From the NCBI GenBank assembly GCA_037074765.1, contig JBAMDO010000242.1, positions 16,071-80,070 on the forward strand: a DNA stretch of 64,000 nucleotides, written 5' to 3'. The stretch's first letter is position 1, and every line of letters begins with the position of its first letter. The DNA is from Mansonella perstans (taxonomy: Eukaryota > Nematoda > Chromadorea > Rhabditida > Onchocercidae). A program made the position numbers and the translations under genes. The notes under the pieces were generated by a model that ran no database searches, was not told the origin of the DNA, and saw nothing but the letters and a program-made list of their open reading frames with translations. Of this stretch, positions 27,801-36,407 are shown one piece after another.

Positions 27801-30800
27801 GTAATTGTTCCACAATAATTTGCAATAATTCATCGTTTGCACATTTCATTAATTGTCGAAATGACATTATTCGTATTTCGGCATTTTGCTAGCATTAATC
27901 ATAAATTAATCACATAAATTAATTATCTTCGCGAGCATCAATCATATTAATTAATTACATTAATTAATTGTCTTAGACATTTAAAGTTATATCATTTTTA
28001 ATGTTTTTATTGGTAAATGGTCAACTGGAATGGAACAGTAATAATAAATGGCCAATTGGAATGGAACAGTAATAACTATATTTATTAGTTATTTGAAAAT
28101 TTTATTTTGAAATTCATTAATTTTAACTTATTGCTAAATCATTGATGGTTTTTTTTCAATTTTTCACCTACGATTTAAATTAAAAAATTGATAAAGTAAT
28201 TAATAGATGAATTAAATGGAATATGGCTTTTTTACTTAAGAGATATTCAGTTATTAGACGGGGAAATCATTCAGTTATGAATTAAAAAATCGAAATAAAT
28301 TATTCCGATTTTTTATTCTTAATGGGTTCAAATTGTTTTGTGCGAAACAATTAAGAATATATTGAAAAATTAAATAATTTTAATAAAACCTTTGAATCGC
28401 GGAACAAGTCGATGATTTTACTGTTTCGTTGTTCGCTACACGGTTTCCTACGTAAAGCATCGATTGCAGCAATTTTTACTTCTATTGGAATTCGATCATT
28501 TGTAATACAAGTTAATATAGATGATAGAGAGTGCTCTTCCTGACCGATATTTCCGATGGATTTCAAAATTATCACTGTTTTCTGGAAATGGTTGCTTTTT
28601 TTTCCTGTCAATATTGTGATTTTCATCACTATCATTTCTAATATTATTTATGAATTTTCTCACTTTGATTTCGTCAAATTGTTGCCCAACATGACAACCG
28701 GAAGGTAGTTTAGATGAAATAGTATGTATGATACGTTGCACTGTTGACTCCATTCCACAAGTTGGATGAGCGATACAGTAGGATTGTATCAATGACGAAA
28801 TAGCCAAGTAACCTAGAAAAAAAGGTCGATTCATTTTAATCAAAATTCTTCGTTTTTCATTCCTTTGATTCTGTATTTTACATTTCGATTAAAATTTCAT
28901 TCAAATTTAAACTTAAATTATAATTTCGAAATTCTTAAATTGTATTAATTGATATGAATGTTTTACCGTCAAGTGGGACTTTGTCGATAAATGTAGCAAT
29001 GGAATCCAGAGTGCCTTTTTTTGGATTTGGCAATAAAGCTAACGAAGAATAGAGTGATTCTGAAGTTGTTCCGGAATTGATCAAATTGCCCAGTTCTTGG
29101 AGACATGGCTGTGAAGCACAGGCTGATAAAGCATTGATAAATGCATCACATTGTAAATTGGCAATTGATGATAACTCTATCATCGATAATCCTCGAAGAT
29201 TGTACACCAAATCAGCGAAATGAGATGCTGCCTAAAGCAAATATATTATTCTTCACAAATACAAAATAAAATGGTATGATAACATAGATAAGGTAGAAAA
29301 TTATCTTCCTGATCGAATATTTACTTACATCCGGATTAACGCGATCATCAGGTTGACATAATTCGTCAATAATTTTCTTAGCAAATTGAGGTGAGCTTCT
29401 TGTATGGAATGTATCAGTGCTATGATCGAAAATTATTGATAAGTGTTTTTTAAACGATTCTTGCTGTGCTGCATTCGCAATTCCAGCAGCTCGTAACGTT
29501 TGCTCAACATGCAATGTACCAAGATTGCCATCACCGTGCGGTGAAGCAATATGATAATCTTCAGTACAAATTACCTACAAATTTCCCTTAATTACTATTT
29601 TACATTGGGAAGAATTATTGTTAGCATCGGATGAGAGAAAATTTCAGTTATACCTCAATTAATCAACTTTATCAAAGTGTACTAAAATACTTATCATATG
29701 TGTGTGATAAGCTTGAACCAGTACAATTATTTTATTAAGATAAAATCAAATAAAAGCTTTACAAGAAGTGTGTAATGCCAAACAATGAAATCTGAAGTCA
29801 TCTTGATTATTAAAACAATTAAGATTATTTAAATGAAATTAAATCGATGAGCTGTACGAAAATATTGCAGTAAAACTTTTAATTCTATTTAAACAAACAA
29901 TTCATTGTTGACCTACTAATTTTACTTCAAACAAATAGTATATTAGTTTATCTCTTTCCTAATTGAAAAAAAAAATTGAAACTTGACACTTATTCATTTA
30001 AAAAGAATGTAGTGAAAGAAATACTATCATTTTTCCTTTTCACTCATTTCACTAATGTAGCAATTTACCTGTTGAAGGTTGTTATGAGCGATTTGACGCT
30101 CACATGTTTGTTTTGCATCTATCATTGGTATAATTTGTATTTGCTGAAATTACACTTTATTTTTGAGTTATCAATAGAGCGTCATAAAGTTTTAACTCAT
30201 CTCAGTGATTTGCTTTAAGATGTCGAGACTTGGTATCAGTCCAATTGACTACATTCTCATTCATTCCGATCACTTAGTTAAATGTTTTTTGATTGATAAC
30301 TGGAATATAATTGATCATGAAACTAACCGATTGCAATCTGTATGGGATAGCTCGAACTCCAGCAATATCATTCTTGCGGTAGCATGCATTTAATTGCTTT
30401 ATTGTATTCAAGTTCAATATTCCATTATTTTTTTGTTTCTCAATGATTACCGGACAATCACCCGATATATCTGTTTCTCTTGTTCCTTCTAATTAAATCA
30501 TAGTTTATTAATATTTTCAATTACAAAATCTTATATTAAAAGAATGTGCCTGTTGTTGTTGTTATTGTTGAAATTCTGCTTAAAGAAATATTATTATTGT
30601 ACATAAAGCTGTCTAATATGCACTACTTATACAGCGTTATGAAGATTTGTACAAAATTTCGGTTCCTTTATAATTTTTAGAAATAATGTGGGTTGAAAAT
30701 TTAAAAAAAAGAGGAGAAATACAAATATTTTTTCTTCATAGCTAAAAAACAAACAAATAAGTAAGCAGTAATGGAATGTAAAATAAAAAGAAAGAGACAA

Positions 30801-33552
30801 AAAAAATCAGACTTTGAACTAAAAAAAAAGTGAAAATTACCATATGTAGTTTGAAAAGCGGACAGGATAGAACGTTTGATATTTAAAGCCCACGTGGGAT
30901 CATCATCGTGTGGACAAATTGCTTTCACTTCTCCATCATCAAATGCAAAACGAAGTGTTGACCTTTCCAGGACATTACTCCAATCACTTCCAACATCCAT
31001 TCCTTGCAGCGATGTTCGCGTCAGCTATAATACGTACATCTTCCCGATAAACAAACATTTAAGTGATTAATAAAATTCGAAACTACTTTCTTTTATTTTT
31101 TATTTGCAAGTTTTAATAAATGAAAAGTAAAATCACTTAAATCACATATAAAAATCCAAAGCAATAAACTTTTTCTTTAATGAATTAGCAAACGAACTAT
31201 GCTGCATATAGGGTAATTAAGTGTAGGAGCAGTTAAATCATGTAATGTTGACATGATTTGGTGCAAAAAAATACTATTGGGTCTAGGACATTAACGGCAT
31301 TACAAAAGAAAGATGATATGAGAGAGCATTTTTACAGCAAAAGCTCTTTATTTTTTCATTAAATTACAAAATGAAAATAAATCAATTTGGAATATTCAGC
31401 TGTACAAAAGTTAGCATTGTTCGACCTTTTATTTGATTAAAATTAAGAAGCATAATTAGGAATTTAATAACATATGATTTATTAAGAATTACTTTCAGGG
31501 AAAATTCGCAAAATGAATGAACTGATATATGTGCTTGCGCAGTTTGTACTATATCCACATCATGTTCCTCACCAACTTTCAAAATTGTTCGAGATGTTAC
31601 ATCGAACACATAACTACGACCTACGTCATATTTCACTTTCGATGATACTCCTTAAAGCTATTGAAGTTTTAACATGCAATCAAAATTAATTAATTAATTA
31701 GTTAAATATTTATAAAAGAGAAGAATGCTAGAAATAATTTATGCATTGGCTAAAGGTAGTTGCCCATAAAACAAAAGTTTGCTTATTTTTTAATCACTTA
31801 TCATTATAATTTATTATATATCAAAATATGTTTGATTTCTCACTTTCTTTCGATCTTTCTACTCTCTTTCGTATTTGCAAGTTTTTTCATGTAAAAATTA
31901 AATTTTGTAAGAACAAAAAAAAAAAAATTATTTCAATTTGCTCAATTGGATCAAATATTTTCATATTCAATTTACTGTCTTCCTGTATAAGTCATTTTTT
32001 CAAATCAACAGTACTTACAGTAATTGCTTGTTATTGCGGTAATTGTTTTTTTTTAATAGCAGTTATATCAAAAATTAAAAGCAATCTGTGTAAAAATTTT
32101 CATGTTCAATTTATTCTTGTGTAATACATTTTGTTTAAGGCAAGCAAAAAACTAAGAAATAACTGTAGTGATGCTAAGAAATGGGTATGGTTAAGATTAC
32201 GGTAGGCAGGATATGTTGTTGCAAAATTACGGTAAAAGATAACAAATGCTCCGTTTGCATTCCTTCTTTCGCATAGTCTAAGCAATAGTCTAAGCTTGCA
32301 TATTACATAAGTCTCCGAACGGAAACATATCGCCGATAAGACGCTAAATTTGTAACAGTACCAGATAATGCACTAAATTTACATTTAACATTGCCAGAAG
32401 AACAAAAAGTTCATTCTTTTTCAAACAGTTAATTTTTAAATTTTTAAAATTTAAATTTTCACTCAGCCAATGTTCGCTTCATTGCCATTATTTAAATTTG
32501 CTGAAATTTCACAATTACTTTTTCATTTTGCACTAATAGCAAATCAGAGCGGAATTAGTCATTCGTATACAGTTCATACTTTTTTTTTTAGCAAGTAGAA
32601 ATAAGTGCTTTAATGTTATCATTGTTTGGTAATTTACTGATAATGTATGATGGATGATAGTATATGATTTTGTTCCTTCTCTAGCATCGTTATCAGCGTC
32701 AATTGATAACAGTGTCAATTCGAACTAAAACTCATCAAAAAATGCTTAATAAAAAAACGTCCCAATTTTTTCTTTATCCTTTCGCCTGCAATCTATTTCA
32801 TTGGTTATTTTTTTTGTTTTCATTTCACTTTTTTTTTTCTCAATGCTTAAAGTTCATTGCAAATAAAAAAATTTTATGACTAAAAACTGAGAATTTATAA
32901 GTACAGTAAGAAAAAAGGAAATGACAAAAAAAACTCGTAAGCTATCACATTTTCAGTTGAGGTTAAAATTTTCCAAAACTTTTTCAATAGTTTTTCCTTT
33001 GTTTTGCTAATTTTTATTGAGATCTCAGTTAGATGATGAGAATTGATTGTGAACAAATGAGTAATTTTTAAGTATAAACGAAAATCGAAAAAAATCTAGT
33101 AATTGCAAATTTTTTTTGACACTAACTTATATTCGTAATTTAGATTTTTTATTATACTTCAAATATTTAGACTATTATTAGAAGGAAGAAACACACATAT
33201 CATACCTGAACATGTTATAGCGCAAGCATCGTTTGAAGGAGGAGAATGATGCTTGCTATCATCATCATATGCCACTGAAGTGAGGATATGAATGAGAATA
33301 TTAATTTTAGCAAAAAAATTTTAATTATTAATTCCTAATTTTTGACAAAAAGTTAACTTTTTAATTGGTGAAGATAATTAGCAAATATTTCCTCGCCAAA
33401 TTCAAAAAAAGCAATTATTACTATTTATAATGAATAATTATGATTCTAATAATTAGAGTAATAAAATAATTATCAATCTTTTTTTTTTAATGAAGAATGT
33501 TACCTGCCCAAGTGATGACAGCTTGAAGAAGAAGCAACCATTCAAGGTGCAT
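6380..33552 (-). CDS. Large lipid transfer protein, apolipophorin/apoB-like (lipoprotein N-domain, VWD), about 61 exons
   Basis: Secreted lipid-carrier apolipoprotein of about 3,140 residues. Exons from the 5' end: 33552-33504, 33274-33206, 31650-31493, 31024-30841, 30488-30328, 30143-30069, 29574-29329, 29231-28967, 28812-28664, 28581-28390, 27888-27780, 27421-27258, 26747-26644, 26319-26103, 25989-25864, 25366-25202, 25031-24832, 24623-24488, 24409-24311, 23803-23564, 23429-23261, 22945-22755, 22559-22359, 22171-22031, 21959-21783, 21349-21252, 21133-20986, 20919-20764, 20430-20246, 19940-19781, 19529-19407, 19056-18898, 18565-18380, 17964-17782, 17592-17464, 16991-16875, 16582-16475, 16356-16220, 16086-15903, 15720-15563, 14901-14658, 14242-14048, 13812-13747, 13661-13504, 13225-13114, 12929-12780, 12671-12596, 12445-12243, 11891-11703, 11464-11315, 11248-11164, 11034-10829, 10497-10231, 9876-9736, 9551-9425, 8774-8561, 8255-8050, 7899-7809, 7544-7481, 7134-7010, 6523-6380. 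All junction phases agree except 8050/7899 (one base short). A signal peptide opens the protein ([17 protein letters not shown]). Size and order (N-module, beta-rich middle, VWD, tail) fit apolipophorin rather than vitellogenin or MTP. Confidence 0.9.
10231..11034 (-). other. von Willebrand factor type D domain of the lipoprotein
   Basis: Two exons (11034-10829 and 10497-10231), about residues 2616-2773, encode a VWD fold. It starts with [20 protein letters not shown], continues with [20 protein letters not shown] and [12 protein letters not shown], and closes with [20 protein letters not shown]. The position of the usual GLCG cysteine motif reads GLLG. Other cysteines ([16 protein letters not shown]) are present. 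Confidence 0.85.
15318..15530. repeat. Degenerate repeats with internal inverted repeat in a lipoprotein intron
   Basis: The motif attatcaataa-(c/t)-aag-atatta recurs about three times (near 15318, 15427 and 15512). A perfect 10-bp inverted repeat, aatggctatt at 15358 and aatagccatt at 15391, lies between the first two. It could be a decayed small foldback element. No ORF or target-site duplication was recognised. Confidence 0.5.
19111..19283. repeat. Nested repeat: 26-bp triplicate flanked by 46-bp direct repeats
   Basis: Flanking copies at 19111-19156 and 19239-19283 share the order accatat, gaaaat, agtcaat, gatttaaat. Between them lie three 26-bp units (19157-19234; atttaccgtagaaaattgat and variants). 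All lie in one intron of the lipoprotein gene. Confidence 0.75.
19961..20119 (-). pseudogene. Cysteinyl-tRNA synthetase-like exon fragment inside a lipoprotein intron
   Basis: An open stretch of 53 codons between lipoprotein exons 29 and 30, same strand. It reads [13 protein letters not shown], then [20 protein letters not shown], then [16 protein letters not shown]. This is the class I cysteinyl-tRNA synthetase signature region: family members have F-x-LWK, W-x-SPWG-x-GRPGWH-(I/V)-ECS-x-M and DIH-x-GG in the same order and spacing. Key differences are W to R after FVL, G to E in SPWG, and W to L in GRPGWH. The match stops right after DIHGG, where a stop follows. No rest of the synthetase was seen in the window. 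Splicing it into the lipoprotein would need new sites, and flanking exons join in phase without it. Best read as a transposed, decaying exon; organellar or endosymbiont origin cannot be told by eye. Confidence 0.75.
25202..33552 (-). other. Signal peptide and lipoprotein N-terminal (Vitellogenin_N) module
   Basis: This part of the lipoprotein gene encodes about the first 810 residues. The family beta-barrel start is seen in [20 protein letters not shown], then [20 protein letters not shown], which is the W-x-x-N-x-K-R-x-I-x-S-x-x-Q pattern of large lipid transfer proteins. [12 protein letters not shown] follows. A helical segment resembling the lipovitellin superhelix comes next ([50 protein letters not shown]). 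[20 protein letters not shown] and [18 protein letters not shown] match the strand and acidic-loop segments after the helical domain. Domain names come from knowledge of the family; the boundaries are my estimate. Confidence 0.85.
26984..27112 (+). pseudogene. Degenerate 5S rRNA copy in a lipoprotein intron
   Basis: The plus strand shows 5S rRNA landmarks in order: tctacgactacaccaggttg, aaagtacgacgtatccgatc, tgtcaagttaag, gccaagttaagcaacattgg and gcctagttagtacttggatc. An extra copy of the caagttaag block is inserted near 27020-27055, and the 3' third diverges after ggatcggag, so the closing stem is lost. It is antisense to the host gene. Spirurid nematodes carry dispersed 5S copies, often with SL genes; no SL gene was seen here. 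Confidence 0.85.
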
Positions 33553-33558
33553 TACTGT

Positions 33559-33670
33559 TTGATAACTGGCTAGAAAGCAAACGGTTAAGAAAATGATAAT
33601 GATAAATAGCTCCTCTATCAATCAGCATTATTAGCAATTGCTCAATATCAGAATAATCAACTACTGATAA
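33559..33670 (-). promoter_or_regulatory. GATA-site cluster and candidate SL acceptor upstream of the lipoprotein gene
   Basis: Four TGATAA matches in about 110 bp before the ATG (33559, 33594, 33600 and 33665). A tttctag acceptor at 33570-33576 would leave a 17-nt leader. TGATAA is the ELT-2-type site of nematode intestinal genes including yolk genes, so gut expression is a reasonable inference. In such AT-rich DNA the cluster could be chance. A TATAAA on the minus strand lies at 33895-33900. Confidence 0.4.
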
Positions 33671-35249
33671 CAAGTGATACTGTACGATGACAGATATCAC
33701 TGATTTTCTTCTTTCAAGAAAATGACCACATCGGTGAAGAAGAGAATCGACAGTTTGAAGCACAATTAGAATTTGCTAAAATGTTTCCAAATAATGTATG
33801 ATTTGATTGGTATCACCAAAAAAAAACCTTTAAATTAGCGTACGCAACCGAAACGACAGAAGAAACCAAGCATGCGGAATCGGAATGAATGCAATTTATA
33901 AGTTACAACCGACTAATACAAACAAGCTATAAATGTGCGGACCAGTTATAGACGTGTAACACGTAATATAGACGTATGTTGAGGAATTCGAAGAAAATTT
34001 AATCCAAGCGTCCAAGTATTTTGATTGTTTATCATATCTAGCATCTTATACATATATATTACACATCTAGTGTGTATGATATCCATTTTGATATTTATTA
34101 CAATATTGCAGATTCCTCTCCAAATCCAGATGGTCTACTAGCCCACTCCGTATACTGTATTTTTCTACATTAGCATTGCATTCTCTCTGATCACATAATG
34201 ATAAATGGTCATTGTATGTGGTCTTTTTCTATCCATGTTACTTCCATGATTTCTCATCAGACAAAGAATTTCTGATTCATTCCTATTTTTTCTTAATTCC
34301 AATCATCATCGTAGCCGCAGCTACATTCATTATCTCTCCTAACTTTATCATTTTGTAATACTGTTCCATAAAATATTAATTTTCATACTCTTTTGTTGAA
34401 TGAATTATTCGCCGCAACCAGTGGCGGATTTATCTTACGACCAAAATAGTTTTTACCGCAACGTGTATCATTTTAACGTATCAACAGTTGAAAATTCATT
34501 AAGTGGCTGTAATCAGTTTCATATTATATTTATGAATACGAACGTGATGTTTTTTGATGGCAAATCATTCTATTTCATCAAAGTTCTAATTCAGAATTCT
34601 ATTACATCAGACATATGTATATTACATGTATATGTCTCTTTTTTAGGAGCCTTTATGAGATTGTAGATTACATTATGCTTGCGGTAGGATCACCATGAGG
34701 ATCAACAAAGTATGTCCAAGAGTGAAATGGGCTTACTAGTCTAATCAGGTTAGGTAAGATAACAACTCAACTCCAAACCTGAACAGATGGAGCTCGTTTT
34801 CCTTTAAATCAGAACCTACGACTAAAGGCTACACTGTCACCGTTCAAGCTCGTTAGACTTTCGCAGATGAATTCAAGAGAACAAGATAGATCAGTTCCGC
34901 GATTATTGCATCTCACTTAAAAAATTCACTGCCTCAGGGGAGGGACGAAACTGCAAATGATAAAGTGTAGAGGCCGCGGACTCAATCTTGCAAGCAGATA
35001 GTTCAGGACATTAGCTGCTCGAGAATGATCTGGAAATGATAGCATTTTCGGCAACATCTTGAATTATTAAATTAGTCTTTTTTAAATAAAACGTTGCTTG
35101 CTGCAAACTGAGAGAAAGCTAGAAAAGATTGGCTCACAAAATCTCATCTCCACTTTCTACCCGGTCGGTTAGCCGCGGCCAACGGCGTCTCCTGTTGCAG
35201 TGACTAATAACAATGAATTCAAAGCATACAATTGTTCAAAAATGTCGTC
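33671..35249. other. Intergenic region upstream of the lipoprotein gene
   Basis: No supported gene. From about 34680 the base composition becomes visibly richer in G+C than its surroundings, leading into the LINE endonuclease remnant, so part of 34680-35249 is probably older transposon sequence. A cagtggcggattta string at 34419, of a kind found at some transposon ends, has no partner terminus that I could find. Confidence 0.4.
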
Positions 35250-35442
35250 AGATTAACACTTGCACATTGGAACACCAGAATCATGCTTAATACAGCGGAA
35301 AGACGTTCGACATTCCGCTCTAATTGCTCACGAATTGTCACGATTGAATATCGACATAGCTACTCGCAGCAAATTTTGTCTTCATGAAGGACTTCACGTC
35401 GAACTCTCTGTTTCCGTAGCGCTACATTCGCACAATCCTTAA
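35250..35442 (+). mobile_element. Decayed non-LTR retrotransposon endonuclease fragment (CFDP2/RTE-like)
   Basis: Two overlapping frames together spell the start of an APE-type endonuclease of a LINE. Frame one (from 35250) reads RLTLAHWNTRIMLNTAERR. Frame two (from 35308) reads RHSALIAHELSRLNIDIA and continues to LHEGL. The family has (L)-x-(T/S)WN-x-RT at the start and then ERR-(T/S)ALVA-x-EL-(A/S)R-x-x-(V/I)DI(A)ALSETR. A frameshift near 35308 and another after residue 35 of the second frame break it. No reverse transcriptase is present. Confidence 0.65.
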
Positions 35443-35540
35443 ACATCTGTTGGACGTGACTAATGTGACAGGCTTTGAACAAACAACAGTTGTCAACATT
35501 GGAATCTATGGCTGAGGACACAATTGCACCGGATGCAAGA

Positions 35541-35678
35541 CCATCTCCAGGATGCAGGATCATCTCCAGGATGCAGAATCATCTCCAGGATGCAGAATCA
35601 TCTCCAGGATGCAGGATCATCTCCAGGATGCAGAATCATCTCCAGGATGCAGGATCATCTCCAGGATGCAGGATCACC
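35541..35678. repeat. 19-bp minisatellite, about seven units
   Basis: Unit atctccaggatgcaggatc, alternating at one site between ggatc and gaatc, in near-perfect tandem. The unit length is not a multiple of three, so a read-through frame shows a 19-residue period. It lies about 100 bp after the LINE remnant. Copies are nearly identical, suggesting recent expansion. Confidence 0.9.
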
Positions 35679-36198
35679 GCTTTCTTAGCATAGTTAATTG
35701 GTAAATTCACCATGCGGTTGTCATATGACACATATCGTTAAAAATAATTAAAGATTACCTGAAACTTAAACTTTCAGTCCAATAAAAATAATTTTTAATT
35801 TTGTCGAAAATTTACTTCTATGACAACACTTATCAGTGTAACTCATCCATTCTAGCCTTGAATTCAAAAACACGGAGATATGTCATTCAGTAATGTTGTT
35901 GTCTTTTTTAAGATTATCCGCAGAATCAATTTCGTGACAAAAAAGCAAGGCAGAAAAGTACAAATATTGCTCATATCATTTATAGTATGCTTCCGTTGTT
36001 GTTCGTTCCTTGCGAAAGCCAAGTCGTGTAAACTCACATTGATCATTTCAGTACGTAACAAACGTGAATAGAATTTCGTGAAGCACACGTGTACGATTAT
36101 ACTATTTAGCGTGGGAATTATCTTTTTTCATATTACTCGTGTAGCATAACTGTAATGATGTTTGAAGTGTAAACCAAGGTTACGGCAATATTGTTAAG

Positions 36199-36303
36199 AT
36201 GGGGAGGTCGGACGTCAAAGATCATAAGATTGAAGCAGAAATGGCGGATTATTCGCGTTTTGAGATGTTTTATTCCAGAGATCATTTTAGAATAGAAGAT
36301 TGA
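36199..36303 (+). CDS. Short ORF of 34 codons upstream of xrn-1, function unknown
   Basis: ATG at 36199, directly after a gttaag acceptor-like string, to TGA at 36301. It encodes a charged peptide containing MADYSRFEMFYSRDHFRIED. Codon content is richer than the surrounding AT-rich DNA. It could be a small gene, the first exon of a longer undetected one, or chance. It lies 105 bp before the xrn-1 start. I do not recognise the family. Confidence 0.3.
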   Translation: MGRSDVKDHKIEAEMADYSRFEMFYSRDHFRIED

Positions 36304-36392
36304 AATTGCTAATTTGATGATCTTTTTTTTGGGAATAATAAATAAAATATGTGAGTAATTATTTTCAATGGCAAGTGCTAATTTATTATTTG

Positions 36393-36402
36393 AAATTTAC
36401 AG
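36393..36402 (+). promoter_or_regulatory. Candidate SL trans-splice acceptor for xrn-1
   Basis: The string aaatttacag ends five bases before the xrn-1 ATG at 36408. No upstream coding exon fits, so this is best read as a spliced-leader acceptor. A 5' UTR intron is the alternative. Confidence 0.55.
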
Positions 36403-36407
36403 TTGAA

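Larger units (their letters stand above)
7331..28076. repeat. Local two-copy duplications inside lipoprotein-gene introns
   Basis: Adjacent direct duplications seen in separate introns: 7331 and 7374 (period 43), 8974-9033 (period 30), 10647-10702 (period 28), 18059-18142 (period 42), 27587 and 27614 (period 27), and 28015-28076 (period 31). Each pair is about 85-95% identical by eye and the units are unrelated. More complex arrays at 15318-15530 and 19111-19283 are listed apart. Confidence 0.75.

Noticed and set aside
28582..28663. Apparent frameshift in the lipoprotein N-module at an A8 run (GGAAAAAAAAGC)
   Set aside because: An 82-nt intron (AAA|gtgaga to tttccag|AAA) removes the A run and restores the frame as [15 protein letters not shown], so no slippage or error is needed.
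34400..34666. 88-codon ORF in the intergenic region
   Set aside because: No recognisable domain and no splice or start context; treated as chance.
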